The notes under the pieces were generated by a model. That model ran no database searches. It was not told the DNA's origin and saw only the letters and a list, made by a program, of their open reading frames with translations. The translations under genes and the position numbers were made by a program. From NCBI RefSeq assembly GCF_027744825.2, contig NC_071334.1:8068437-8132436 (forward strand): 64,000 nt of DNA, written 5' to 3'. This stretch comes from Synchiropus splendidus (Eukaryota > Chordata > Actinopteri > Syngnathiformes > Callionymidae). Each line of letters begins with the position of its first letter. Position 1 is the first letter of the stretch. Shown here piece after piece: positions 25,961 through 38,240 of the stretch.

Positions 25961-26130
25961 CGAGTAAAACCGTCATTCATGACCCCTCTGAGATCACAAT
26001 GAATCCAGAGTATTGGTACAAAATCCCACAATCGTCACATGACGACAATTTGTCGATTGAAACAGAGATATGTGTTACATTTGTCAACAGACAACTGGCG
26101 GAATGTGCGCATGCGTAGGTCCGTGACAAC
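25961..26130 (-). promoter_or_regulatory. golgb1: Probable golgb1 5' UTR exon and promoter
   Basis: A strong donor (CTCG|GTAAGTCTG) at 25961/25960 on the minus strand faces the acceptor at 24675, so a non-coding first exon is inferred. The upstream edge is a guess. An NRF-1-like palindrome (tgcgcatgcgta, one mismatch to YGCGCAYGCGCR) lies at 26106-26117, fitting a housekeeping promoter. Two ATGs in the exon would open short upstream frames after splicing. No TATA box was seen. Confidence 0.5.
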
Positions 26131-26654
26131 CAGAGGCGGAAGTTCCATCGACGAATTTGTCATGTCCCGGTGAGTGTCAGTGAAATCATGGGAACATTTT
26201 TTTAAAGGAAGCAAAACAACGTTCAGGCATTCACAGTTATTATTTATCTTCCTTTTGTTGTGTTTTTTTAATTTTATTATTTTACATTTCCTCGAAAATA
26301 ATTCCATTTCAACTTTTCACATTTTCCATAAATGTTACCCAAAAGAGTTTTAGAAATAATGTCTTATTTTCACACTGTTTCCTCACCCCTCGATATTACT
26401 TCACATTCAATGAACCCTCAAACCCAGAGGCGGTGTTGGGGGAGTCACAAAGTCAAACGCTACATCGTCTGACCTCTGAGGTCACCTGAGTGCCAGTAGT
26501 ATCTTTGACAGCAGAGCTGGATTCCCTTACTAATCTTGGCTTCTAAGCGTCTTTGCTGAGCTCCCTAATATCCTCCGCCGGCAAAGACTCAGGGAACAGG
26601 CCTGTCGTGTCAATAAGCATAAGAAAAAAAATGCAAGTGATGGTGTCATTCAAC

Positions 26655-26660
26655 TTTATT
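26655..26660 (-). terminator. Probable polyadenylation signal of the downstream GCAP gene
   Basis: Plus-strand tttatt gives AATAAA on the minus strand, about 1 kb past the stop codon at 27667. The transcript would end near 26635. Other AATAAA candidates lie in the AT-rich tract near 27075, so the site is provisional. Confidence 0.5.
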
Positions 26661-27016
26661 GAAAACATCAACTCTAAACAGTCTCAAGATTATTGCCGCT
26701 ATTTCCCACAACAAAACTATATATTTTGAATGAATGGCAAAATGTATCCATGAAGTGCAGCAGTCCACTGACAAATCATAGCACATTTTAAGTTATTGCA
26801 TGCTTTGTTGTTTGTCACTATATATAAGGGAAAAGTGGTTCATTTGAGAGAGGCACTCATCCATATTCAGGTTTACTACATTCACGGTCGTATCCAAATG
26901 CCATATAGAAAAGCCTCCTGGAACACGAAATGGCAAAAAACCTGTCTACACATTTGGCATCAGTACCCAAAAATAAATAAATAATATATAAATACTAAAT
27001 AAATTAATGAATAAAT

Positions 27017-27026
27017 AAATAAACTA

Positions 27027-27068
<42 letters not shown>

Positions 27069-27078
27069 TAGTTTATTT
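27017..27078. repeat. 62-bp perfect palindrome with an AT core
   Basis: The arm aataaactagta on the left is mirrored by tactagtttatt on the right, around an alternating TA core. The whole 62 bp is self-complementary and could extrude as a cruciform. Confidence 0.85.
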
Positions 27079-27666
27079 TTTAGTTTATTATAGTACAAGT
27101 GACGTCAGTGAAGGTAACGCATATCAATTCTCCAGGTAAAGAGTCTTAAGGAGTCTCAGGATAGTAAATCGGGATCAAGCCAAACAGTAAGCTGTAGCGG
27201 GACAAGATTACTGCCATGGTTTCCTACCAACTTTAGTCACAGTTGAGTTCTTGTTAACTGTGGCGGACACTTAGGCCACGATGGAAGTGAATGAACAGAC
27301 CTAGAGGTGAGGAATGTCTGCTGAAACAGCTAAACAATGAACATTAAATCAAATAATTTAAGTAACTGGCACTCAGATTGATGACAGTTCAAAAATAAAT
27401 ACACTGCCTGTTGAGAGATTTTACACCACGGATGACAAACACTTAATTTGCCTTGTAAAAAAAAAAGCATTTAGCAAGAGGTGCCACGACTGAACCTCAA
27501 AGTCCTTTGATATCGTGAAAGGATGAGAAACAAGGCACATATCCTGGGGAAGGCCGACCATGACTTGGTCAAACTTACAAGCAAGTACAGCCTGCTCATA
27601 CATGTGCAAACGTTTGGTATGTTGATATTGTTGAATCTGCAAGGTCTCTCCAAATACCACATGCCT

Positions 27667-30600
27667 TCATTTGTAAGGCATGTGAGTCTTCTTCTGTTGC
27701 TTGATGAACCAGTCGCACGGCCTGATGTCCAGTTTAAGCTGGTCCAACACCCATGGGTCTTTCTTGGCACCTTCCATAAACTCCTCCAGAGAGATCTCAC
27801 CTGGGGAATTATCAGTTACTATTAATCTTCAGTTACACTCAAGATTGACTGTGTCAATAGTGGATTTCACAGAGTCAAACAAACTTTCCAGTCCAGTTCT
27901 ATCTTTCTTTTTTCTGAATTCTTTCTGAATAATCCTCTTTCGTTTTATTTCCTTGAACCCTATCGGGAAATCAACCTTTTCAGAGTGCGTTCACGCTGAG
28001 GAATTAAATCCTTTTCCAAGAACCATCTGAGCTCTCACTCCGGATCTTTGGGCAGCTCTCGGGAACCATTCTCTTCTCTCCCTTGCAACAGGTGTAAGCC
28101 TCAGCACTGTGATGAATTAATATGAGAGTTCATCATCAACGCATTTTCACTCCAACATTAGTAGCGAATGAAAGCCTGATTCACAGTTCTTGTCATGGGA
28201 TGGAACCATGTCAAGGTCGGTTGGTTAGTGTGGCCTTTTAGACAATCCCTGGAACTGATGTTGCTAATGTTGATGCCTGTGACATCAGCACATTGCAAGC
28301 AAACCAGCTCCTTGTTTCCTCTGTAAAGTCAAGGCACGAGACAGAGGCAGCAAATGCAGTAGCAGCTTCAGCCTCTTCATAATCTGAAGACAAAGACCAA
28401 GAAGTCTCAGAGGGAGTCTGCAGTGAAGGACATGCAACTTAGACCACATGAATAATGTGGAATAATGTACAATGAAGTTTTCTGAAGCAAGGTTTATATA
28501 AGATATTATACATTATAGGTAGGTTTGCAAATCCTCAAAAATAAACACGCAGTCTTTGTGAATGTGATGCTAACGCCTCACAAGTAGGAGGTGTGTGAGA
28601 GGAGAAAGACAAGGAGCAAACTTGTGTGGTGAGCAGAGTCCAGTGGTCATATGGGTGAGGAGAACAGGGGGAAATCAGGAACTCTGTGGCAGGTAGCGGT
28701 GGATTTTGCTAAGAGCGTGGCGATGGTTGTGATGAGCATGAAGGAGGCAAAGAAACTGTCGAATAAGCACAGATAAAAGAAAAAAGAAAGTTTGCTAAGG
28801 CTAAGGTAACAGTAGTGAGTTGTAGGTGAGACAGGATAACAATGACGGAGAGGTGGCAGGGTGGGATTTGACAGGAAATGAGGTTCAACAAGTGAGATGG
28901 ATCAAGGACAGGGGTGATACTGTCATACTGAATGCAGTGACTGAGAGAGAGGGCAGCGCGGAGACATACACGTAGTGCGCCAAGTGTAGCAAGGTGCAAG
29001 TGAGGGCAGCTCTGAAGTGGATGAAGAGTGGAAAGACAGTTGGCCCCAACAACATCATGGTTGAGGTCTGGAAGTGTTCAGGACTGGGCAATCGTTCCAT
29101 CTCCGCATTTATCACAAGCATACTTCTTGATTTAGAGGACAGATTCCAGCAAGGCAGAACATAACTCTGTTCTTGGTATATATTTCAGAATTAGTTCATT
29201 ATTATTATGATTATCATGACTAGTACGAAGCAAAAGCAGCTATAGTTGAAAGGCACACACTCTATGATAAAAGCAATGAACAAACTTACAATCTTGGTTT
29301 TTGTCCACCATGCTAAATATTCGATCACAGATATCGTCGACATTTTCTGAGACGTCGGGATCATGGTGCCGCTTTATCTTGTTTATGATCTGGAGAAAGT
29401 AAACGGCAAAACATGAAAAAGTGTCACAAATTGAATTTAAGTGCATGCACCGTATAGTGAGAGGTAAATATTTAGTATACAAAATAAAAATGGCAATCTG
29501 TGTTTTTTTACAGTAGGATTTTTAAAAATGAAATATTAAATAATATCTGGTTATCTGAATTGTCGGTTGTAAAAAAGTTGACTGGGATTGTATGTCATCC
29601 TGAGTCAATGAGGATTTATGACGCTGATTTGTAGTCTCTTGCAGATGATGATGAACGAATGAATGAATACGAACAGGCTGAACTGCGACTGAGACACAAG
29701 AAATGTCTTCAAATCGAACCTAGATACATGTAGATGTAGTTGACTGAGATAGTTACTTTAAGGATGCGTCTCACTTCCTCTTTTTCCAGACAACCGTTTC
29801 CATCTCCATCATAGACTTTGAAAGACCATTTGAGCTTGTCTTCCAGCTTCCCCCGAAGAACCAGATGCACCGCAGCCACATACTCCATGAAGTCCAGTTT
29901 CCCATCCTGCAGAAACACAGGAGCTCAGGGATTAAAATGTCATCAGTGGTGAGCGCTAACATGAGTTGACTGGTGATCTAAGAAAAAAAATCAGTATTAT
30001 TGTGACTTGTTTTGGTTGGCATCAGTGGAAAAAATGGACTCTGGTTTTCCCAGGAGGAGCAAGATTATCGTGACAAGCTGCTGTTTCCGTCGCTGAGGGC
30101 AATCCTTCTTTCTAAATCTATGCTCCGTCATGTGCCAAACACTCAGGTCAGAGCTGCTGCTGCTCTTTAAAGAGCAGCATCATCTGAGGTCTTGCTTAGG
30201 AGCCCCAATGTCACTGTGTTTGGGGGAACAAAAAGGGCGGAGCCAGGATGTGTAACATGCCTCAGGAATATTTTCGGACTCAGGGACTTCAAGTTCTATC
30301 CTCTCAATTTTTGGAACGATTAACTAATATTCAAGACAGTGGTGCTTTAAGCTAAAATATATTTGAATAAACATTTTTGTTTTAAAAAAAAAAAAAAATC
30401 TTATTAGTCAAATATAGCTAAACATTAAATCTAAATAGTGTCTCGTCATTAAACAAACAAAAAATATGGCAGTCCGCAGATGAAAAGAGTGTTGTGGGAA
30501 ATAAATAAATATAAAAATAAATAAATAGAACCTGTGACTGGTACTTACCTGGTTGGTATCGAAGGAGCGGAAGACATTGTCCAGATAGGCAGACTCTTCC

Positions 30601-30749
30601 TCCATGGAGACGCTGTTAATGCCGAATATTCTCTTGAACTCATGGAGGTGTAGATTCCCACTCGGACACTCGCTGGTGAACCTGCGGTACAATTCTTGGA
30701 TATTCTGTAGAGACACTTCATGGTCAGAGCCCGATTGTGCCTGACCCAT
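27667..30749 (-). CDS. Guanylyl cyclase-activating protein (GCAP), downstream copy, complete, 4 exons
   Basis: Neuronal-calcium-sensor protein that regulates retinal membrane guanylyl cyclase in photoreceptors. Exons: 30749-30549, 29906-29757, 29389-29290, 27800-27667, with phases 0, 0, 1; 194 residues, within the usual GCAP range. MGQ start, so Gly2 is a likely myristoylation site. EF1 is disabled by the family CPS motif (Cys28-Pro29-Ser30). EF2 (64-75, DTNQDGKLDFME) and EF3 (100-111, DGDGNGCLEKEE) look competent. EF4 (146-157) reads DKNQDCEISLEE: Cys replaces the usual Gly at loop position 6. The C-terminus (EGAKKDPWVL..LKLDI..W) resembles GCAP2 more than GCAP1. The exact teleost paralogue (GCAP2, 4, 5 or 7 type) cannot be assigned by eye, so no symbol is given. 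Confidence 0.92.
28600..29110 (+). mobile_element. Degraded LINE reverse-transcriptase fragment (RTE-like), in a GCAP intron
   Basis: On the plus strand near 28999-29090 the translation reads VRAALKWMKSGKT, then VGPNNIMVEVWKCSG. This matches the early reverse-transcriptase motif of fish RTE-type LINEs (MKSGKAVGPD-IPVEVWK). Upstream sequence seems related but has no continuous frame. It lies antisense in the third intron of the downstream GCAP gene. Ends are approximate. Confidence 0.65.
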
Positions 30750-31230
30750 ATTTCACAGCACACAACCAAAACGGACGACTGTGAGCAGGGGGTCAAGAAC
30801 AAACATCCATCCTCCATAAATCCAAGTTCCCCTTGGTCCAATCTGTGCTGCTAAAAATATGATGCCATCACTAATACACTTTTGGCCAGTTCCGCCTCAG
30901 TATCCGAAACCATTCTCAAGTCCAGTCGTTTTGATCCTGGAAAGAACAGCTCTTGGGAAAACTACACTGGTGTTTTGCTTCGTGGATGGAGGCCACGCCC
31001 ACTTCTTATTCCGATTAGCCATGACGTTGGAATTCCTCCTCCGCACGCTTTTAATCTTCTGATACACTCCAGTTTAGCCAACCTGATTCCTCCAGTGTGA
31101 CGTGCCAAACTTCACCTGTAATTTGTCTGGCAGGCTGCAACTTTCCATGTAAGGAACTTGCAGTTTCCTGGACAGCAACTGTGTGAGGTTGAGCAATGCT
31201 GTACAGATAAAAAAAAAAGATTTTAAAAAA

Positions 31231-31314
31231 TCATGTCATGTCATGTCATGTCATGTCATGTCATGTCATGTCATGTCATGTCATGTCATGTCATGTCATG
31301 TCATGTCATGTCAT
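31231..31314. repeat. (TCATG)n pentanucleotide array
   Basis: Sixteen perfect TCATG units plus a partial one, without interruption. Confidence 0.97.
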
Positions 31315-31908
31315 AATGAAATTATTTTTGTCCATGAGTCTAATGAATGATAAAAAAAGCGAATCCTCATGAAGTACTTTGCCACTTTAAACATTTTGTC
31401 ATTGTATTTGTCATGATGCCTGTCAACACGTTTTATTTTGTAGCTCAACTTCCGGTGCCTGTGTTTTGCTTTTTTCCTTCTGTCGGTCTTCAGCGGCTTC
31501 TGATTGGAGCTGGCAGGGGATTCCCAGCAGATTTAAACCAACACATCCACTGTCAGCATGTTCTGTAGCCGGTGTCATGATCATATCTTCCTCCTCGGAT
31601 GATCTCCGTTCTTGTTAGAGTACCTTCGGTGGGCTTTGGATTTATTAGCGACTATTTTACCTGCCAGTTGAAGCCCTGCACACCGATTTTGTAGATTAAG
31701 ATCTATCCTTTGTAGTGTTTGCAGCATGTTGAGCCACTTGCCTGACTTCACCCGACTCCTTGGTACGTTTTGACTGGATATTATCTTCACTGTGTTGACT
31801 TAGCTGAACTTGATGGCTTCCTCTGACCTTTGATCCCTCTACCGGAGTAACTGAGAACTGCACCTATGTAAACATAGCAGGCTCAACACACAACAGGCTC
31901 CACCCACC

Positions 31909-32352
<444 letters not shown>

Positions 32353-32651
32353 AAAAAAATATTCAGAGCCAGAGAACAGGTTAAATAAAAAGCATGTATT
32401 ATTAATACAATACAATTTCACTCCAGAAGTTCATATGTGTGAGCAAAACTGAACAATATAAAACTTCACTTCATGAAATCCAACAATGTTTCTAAACCAT
32501 TTGGCTTGATCGCAGCTGTCGCGTGGAAGTTTCTCATCAAGTACACTTAAGTAACCACAGTATTATAGCACTATTCAAGAGCATAAAACCATCATATGTA
32601 TTACAATGGAGTTTGATTTGGCAAAGATGATACATGTTCAACGGATGCAAC

Positions 32652-32898
32652 TCGTAAATGAGGCATCATGAAACCGTATTGCAGGGTTGGTGAACAGTGT
32701 CCTTATTCTCAGAGGGCACTAGGTGGCACTCTTAGTTTAGAAATGATGTGAGGTTTCATTGAATTATATAGTTCTTCAAGTTCAAACATTTTACAGCAGA
32801 CAGCCCCATCTGGTGGCCTCTGAATATCAGGACACTGCTTCATGAAACCTCATCAACCTCTCAATACCGTGTCATGACACCTCATCTCCCCGTCACTA
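32652..32898. mobile_element. hAT-like hairpin MITE, copy 1
   Basis: Right end cgtcacta, left end decayed. Flanks gatgcaac and gatttaac agree at 6 of 8 positions, fitting an old 8-bp target duplication. Internal arms share the agatggcac-like and atctggtggcctctg segments with the other copies. Confidence 0.75.
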
Positions 32899-33706
32899 GA
32901 TTTAACATGAAATGCAGGGTGAACCCAGCTAGCTCCAAAGTGTCCAATGTTGACACAATGTATTTGGTGTTTTGATCTTAATACACATCCAGAACATGGG
33001 TCAATGAACACCTTGTCTTTTGTGTATTAAAACATTCTTTTTTTTTTAAACAATTATTACATTTCACTTTGAATAAATCCTCTTTTTTTCAACTAAAATG
33101 AACTGTTTGTGTCACAAAGAGCCAATTTACTGCCACATTTTCTGTTCAATTGTATTTATTTTCTCCCAGTGTTTGTTAAATTGCAATGTCAATTTGACCT
33201 GATATAAGTAAATAATTGTTCATTTGATATGAACTTATTTTTTGTTGATTGAATCATGAACGCATTTCCTTCCTCAAACTCTACTTGTTTTTGTTTTTTC
33301 TTTCCTTTGAAGATGTGACAGTGTTTGCTAACCTTATCATTGTATTCGCCAATATTCACTTAAGTTCATTTTGTAAAGCAACTGATTGATTTTTCAGTTT
33401 CATGTTATTGCGAAACTTACGGACAGAAATGTATTCAGTTTGGATTCAGCATTCAAACATGAATTAATCAGGTAACCAAGTAGTCAAGTTCTTATTCAAA
33501 TGAAGACCGAAGGCCATGTTCAAAGATGTTTTCAGTGTAGCTCTTATAGTTTCCCAACTCTTTATCTGAATAGTTGAATCTCAACTGTATAAACATGTAT
33601 GACGACATCAACACCCGATTTCCGAATTATGACTTAGATATCTGATTAAATGTTTTATTCGCTTCATTAAATAATTAGTTAAATAGTTAGTAAGATATAT
33701 TGCCGG

Positions 33707-33906
33707 CAGTGATGGGTTCATGAAGTTTCATGAAACAGTATGCCGGGTTGATTAAACAGTTTGCTAATTTTCAGAGGCATCTCAATGGCGCTCTTGGTTT
33801 CATTGCATTAGTTGTTCAAGTCCAAACATTTTACAGCAGACAGTGCCATCTGGTGGCCTCTGAAAATCAGGACACTGTTTCGTGAAACCTCACCGACCCA
33901 TCACCA
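33707..33906. mobile_element. hAT-like hairpin MITE, copy 2
   Basis: Starts cagtgatgggt and ends acccatcacca. Flanks attgccgg and gttgctgg agree at 6 of 8 positions. The right arm has gtgccatctggtgg (33843-33856), a perfect CTCF-core match on the minus strand. Confidence 0.85.
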
Positions 33907-33948
33907 GTTGCTGGTAAAGATAGGGATAATGCTTTTAATAGCTATTAC

Positions 33949-34092
33949 TGGAGGTTGATGAGATTTCATGAAATGACTTCCTAACTTCCACAGGCCACTA
34001 GATGGCACTGTGAAATCTTTGGCTTTGAACAACACCTACGGAGGTCTGAAAATGAAGACGCTGTTTCATGAGGTCTCATCAACCCATCACTA
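33949..34092. mobile_element. hAT-like hairpin MITE, copy 3 (shortened)
   Basis: Ends acccatcacta; the left TIR is degraded. Flanks gctattac and gctatggc agree at 6 of 8. ccactagatggcac at 33995-34008 fits the CTCF core perfectly on the plus strand. Confidence 0.75.
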
Positions 34093-34366
34093 GCTATGGC
34101 TAACATGAATATGACTACAGAATATGTTTAAGTTCCCTGAGAAAGAGCAAAAGTACAAAAATCTCTTCACATCATTCGACAATGCCAACGTCTGGACCAG
34201 CTGTTAAATTCCTGGTGAGTCCAAGAGGAAGGCGCTGCTCTCCAGCTTCAAATCCAATGAAGCTCCAAAACGGAGACAAACGCCTCTGACCCTGAGGTGT
34301 GAAGACTGAAGCAAAGTTGCCTCTAAAGAAAAGCCAGTGGGCTGTGTACCCACGATCATCATGGGG

Positions 34367-35162
34367 TCATGGCAGTTTCCCACAGTTCTGGATGACCCAG
34401 CCCCTGGCGTTGACGTCCAGCTTCAGGAGGTTCATCACCCACTCGTCCTTCTTGGCTCCCTCCATGAACTCGGACAATGATATCTGACCTGTAGAGACAA
34501 GGAGGCCGAGGTGTCATTCCACACCTTCACACCAGAACTGAAGGCTAGTGATGGGTCCATGACGTTTCATGACACAGTAATGTGCGTTTGAGGAGGTTTC
34601 ATGAAACAGTGTCCTGGTTTTCAGAGGCCACCAGATGGCGCAGTCTGCTGTAAAATGTTTGGACTTGATCAACTAAGTCAAAGAAACCTCACGTCATTTC
34701 TAAACTAAGAGTGCCATCTAGTGGCCTCTGAACATTAGGACACTGTTTCATCAACCCTGCGATACTGTTTCATGATGCCTTATCGACCCATCACTACTGA
34801 ACATTGTGACTTGGAAAGCATAATTGACAATGGGGACATCACACATTGGTGGCGTGAGAAGGAGTTTCTAGTAAAAAAAAAAAAAAAATGACAAGAGGCG
34901 GCTTGGGTCCCAGATCAAAGTTATTTGGATAATTCCATAAAACCAGTGGCTTTGTGGTTCATGTCCGTGTTAAAATGGATTTAAACAGATCAAAAACTGT
35001 CAGCGTTTTGTCAACCTTTTTTAAGCAACGGCACACAGAAAGAAATCCCAAGGCACACAACCAAAGCAACCTTGGCCTGTTGATATTGCAGAAAATCCCT
35101 TTTATTCTGAGGAAAAATTACAGCTATAGACATGTGACTATAGCATTTGCAGAAAAGAATAC

Positions 35163-35194
<32 letters not shown>

Positions 35195-37742
35195 CAGGTC
35201 TGTAAGGTGATATTGGGCATTTTTTTGCCGCACGTGACGTCCTCTCACACAGAAAAAATCCCAAGGAAGGCGCCCAACCTGAGGTGAAGAATAGCTGCGC
35301 GGTGTTGAGATCTCAGAAAGTCCCTTTCATATTGTGAAAAATTGTAGCTTTGAAATTGGGTTCTGCGGCACACGGCACACTAGCGTACTGCGGCACACAG
35401 GTTGAAACAAAAACAAGTCATTTTTAAAATAAAAGTACACTTTCTTGTATGCAAATTATTATCCCTCAGATATATATACCACCAATGCTCAACTATAAAG
35501 ACATTGTTTCTTTAAGGGGCATCACAGTCAACAGATGACATCACTCATATCTTGGCAGGAGCCAACCAGGCGAGTACATCCTCAGTTAAGGCAACCATTT
35601 GATCGTTGAAACCATGAACTCACCATCGTGATTTTCGTCGACCAGGTCGAAGAGTCTGTCACAGATTTCGGAGGGCGTCAGACTTACAGGACTTTTTTGG
35701 AGCTTTATTTTGTAAAGAATCTGAGCGAGAGAATCAGAAAATGGAGTTTGATTCTGCCTTATTTGACAAATGGTGAGAGCAGGATAAGAAACCGTTATCA
35801 AAGCAGGTACAGGGGACACTTCAGGGAGGCAGGGGACACAGCAGGGGCACTTATCCGAAAGGAGAAGGAGGGTTCTGACAGCGGTTTGGGAGATCAACGG
35901 TTAAGTCGCTGGAGCTACACCAGATAGATGGGTGTTTATCAGACGACATCACTCAAAGGGTTCTGACATACTGCAACGCGGGTCATCATTAACTTTAGTA
36001 GCAAACCAAGTCGCAAAATGTCAATAGGCAAGCCAAGCTGCAAACCTGATGTAGTCACTACTTTACACCAGCAGATGGCGGACACCTCTGATGTCTGTCT
36101 GAGCACCTTTCTATCAAAGTTGTGGGCTGTAAGTTGGAGCAAAGTGAACCGAGAAGCGGAGTATGTAGTTACACAGTGGGAGCAAATTTGACAGATTTGG
36201 ATTCTGAAGTGGAACATTCACTCTCTGGTTAAGATGTTTATTCACCCCGAGAGACAGAAAGTGATGCTGCATGGTGACAGGCAGCGCAAACTGGAGGCGA
36301 TGCTTTGCTTCCCTCAGTGACTTTGTGCCTTTGTTGGAATGTAAAAAAAAAAGGAGCGAAGCGATGTGGTGGCCAGCCATTAACACTGTTGCTGAGGGAG
36401 ATGAGGACGAGTATCACCGTCAGAAAATCTATGGTGGCTGCTGCCTGGTGACATGAATTTACTTCGATCACTAGAAAAGAGTTGTACTGAAGATTTTTCT
36501 TATTTATGGTACACCTACATCTCTGACCGTTTTGAAGCTACTGCCTTTTGAAAGAGTAATATCAACGTTGATATTCCCATGGAGAAACTCTGGTGCCTAA
36601 AGAGTAAATTTATTATCAGCTGTTTATTCCCAGCCCTTCATTTAAATGGGAGAAAGTTGGATTATATGAGCTCAGGATTTGTCAAGAGGAGGTTTGGAGA
36701 TGAGTCGTGAGACCTGCTCACATGGGAGAAAGCAACATGTGCATCTGACACTTTGAGAAGTTGAGGTCTGTCCTGATTTAGGATAGAATTTCCCCTTTTC
36801 ATTTCAATACTACTGGTAAATATTAAGTCAGAACGGTGTTTAAAGGAAGTTTAGGCCGTCCAAAATGGTCACGGCGGTGACACATATTACACATCTGGTA
36901 TTCAATCATTCAAAGGCTGCTTGATAGATGGCGTGAGCTTATTCATAACATAAGGAACTATGAAAGTAGCGTTTGATGGAGTCGAGCTAATATAATGATT
37001 CATTTAATATTTGAGAAACATCTGCTCTGCTAAAGACAAGGGGCTATTTATGTGCTCCCTGTTTGAGCTGCTTACTGGACCCTTTAAATAGGAGGCAGAC
37101 TCTTGACCTCTCGTGTAAATCTCATGCGGTCCACGACCCTAGCTGGCGCTAAGCCGTGTTCCCTGGCCAACGCTATAATCTCAACTGAGAGGATTTGCGT
37201 TGTAAAACTTGTTATTCCATTTCATAACGTCTGCGTTGAGCTCTGCTGACGCAACATGACGAAAACATATTTGAAGTGGAAATTATGAGCCACAGAAAAA
37301 AGGCCGTCCGCTTGTCTCACCCTGATGATCCGCTTCACCTCCTGCCGATCCAACAGGCCATTGCCATCTTTGTCGTACATCTTGAAGGACCACTTGAGTC
37401 TGTCTTCAAGGTTCCCACGCAGAATGAGGTGAAGCGCAGCAATGTACTCCATGAAGTCCAGCGTGTTGTCCTGCAGACACATGAAGAACTGCATTAGATG
37501 AGGAACAGGGGGTGTGAATCTTCCCATGAAAAAGAACAGGTCTGTACGTTGTTGGTGTCAAAGGAATGGAATACGGTCTCGATATAAAGCGACTCCTCCT
37601 CCGACGTGCTCTGAATGCCAAATATCCTCTTGAATTCGTGCAGGTGTAAAGCTCCGCTCGGACACTCCCTCATGAAAATGATGCACAGGTCCTGAATCTG
37701 AGCCAGGTCCATCTCCTCCGAATGACTTTCTTCTTGTCCCAT
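34367..37742 (-). CDS. Guanylyl cyclase-activating protein (GCAP), upstream copy, complete, 4 exons
   Basis: Second retinal GCAP in tandem with, and in the same orientation as, the copy at 27667-30749. Exons: 37742-37548, 37470-37321, 35720-35624, 34488-34367, with the same phases (0, 0, 1) and the same 150-bp second exon; 187 residues. MGQ start, likely myristoylated at Gly2. EF1 is disabled by Cys27-Pro28-Ser29. EF2 (62-73) reads [12 protein letters not shown], with Asn replacing the invariant Gly at loop position 6. EF3 (98-109, [12 protein letters not shown]) and EF4 (143-154, DENHDGQISLSE) look normal. The tail ([15 protein letters not shown]) is GCAP2-like. Two TAATCC boxes sit just upstream. 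The tandem copies are clearly divergent, so the duplication is not recent. Paralogue name left open. Confidence 0.92.
34546..34796. mobile_element. hAT-like hairpin MITE, copy 4 (most intact, 251 bp)
   Basis: Termini tagtgatgggt and acccatcacta; flanks ctgaaggc and ctgaacat agree at 5 of 8. It carries two perfect, opposed CTCF-core matches: ccaccagatggcgc (34628-34641, plus) and gtgccatctagtgg (34711-34724, minus). It lies in the last intron of the upstream GCAP gene, just past its final exon. Confidence 0.88.
34990..35410. repeat. Possible old interspersed repeat with gcggcacac boxes
   Basis: Two related half-units (cacacagaaagaaatcccaag near 35030 and cacacagaaaaaatcccaagg near 35247) and repeated gcggcacac words near 35366-35398 suggest a decayed element in a GCAP intron. 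A poly-A run (about 35169-35194) lies between. The class is unknown. Confidence 0.4.
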
Positions 37743-37853
37743 GTTGGAATGCTTTCAGAGCTCGATCACCCTTTGGGAGACAAACGCGTCCACATGTGTC
37801 TTCTAGCAACTGCCAGCAAACCAGCTTGACGCAGCTCCACGTTCCTCACCTCC

Positions 37854-37876
37854 TAATCCCTTTACGTCGCTAATCC
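37854..37876 (-). promoter_or_regulatory. Two TAATCC (CRX/OTX-type) boxes upstream of the GCAP gene
   Basis: taatcc occurs at 37854-37859 and 37871-37876, about 110-130 bp before the ATG at 37742. Photoreceptor genes are commonly driven by CRX through TAATCC, which suits a retinal sensor. Two hexamers alone could be chance. Confidence 0.45.
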
Positions 37877-38149
37877 TCTGCTCGAGACCAATGAACAGGG
37901 TCCAAGTGGGCCTGAAAGTCTGCCAATGTTGCTTTTCGCGTCAGCAGAAAGAGTCCAAGCAGTGGCATTGAGATAATTGAAGAATAGGTTGCATAACTCC
38001 AACTGTTTGGCACATTAGTTTGGGGCTCTCAGGAATGACACGACATCGATTAAAACTGATCAAGATGGGAATCTGATGACATTATTCTTTTTTTTTTTCC
38101 TGCTTCATAGGGCCGCAGCTACAGCAGGCGGACACACAACAACAGACAA

Positions 38150-38240
38150 TCCAGTCACCAATAAACTCTGTATGTTTTTGGAATACTGGAGGAAGTGACC
38201 AGAGGAAACACAAGTACACGGAGAACATACAGGCTACGTT
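38150..38240. repeat. Relic of a common fish interspersed repeat
   Basis: The stretch around ggaggaagtgaccagagga and acacggagaacatacaggct resembles a widespread fish repeat with the ggaggaaacc...cggagaacatgcaaact pattern. Judged from memory; boundaries are unclear. Confidence 0.4.

Larger units (their letters stand above)
26131..27666. other. Interval between golgb1 promoter and the downstream GCAP gene
   Basis: Contains the 3' UTR of the minus-strand GCAP gene (about 26640-27666, judged from the AATAAA at 26660-26655) and an AT palindrome. No coding exon was seen. Confidence 0.5.

Noticed and set aside
28709..29121. Minus-strand open frames of 96 and 78 codons
   Set aside because: Antisense of the plus-strand LINE reverse-transcriptase remnant.
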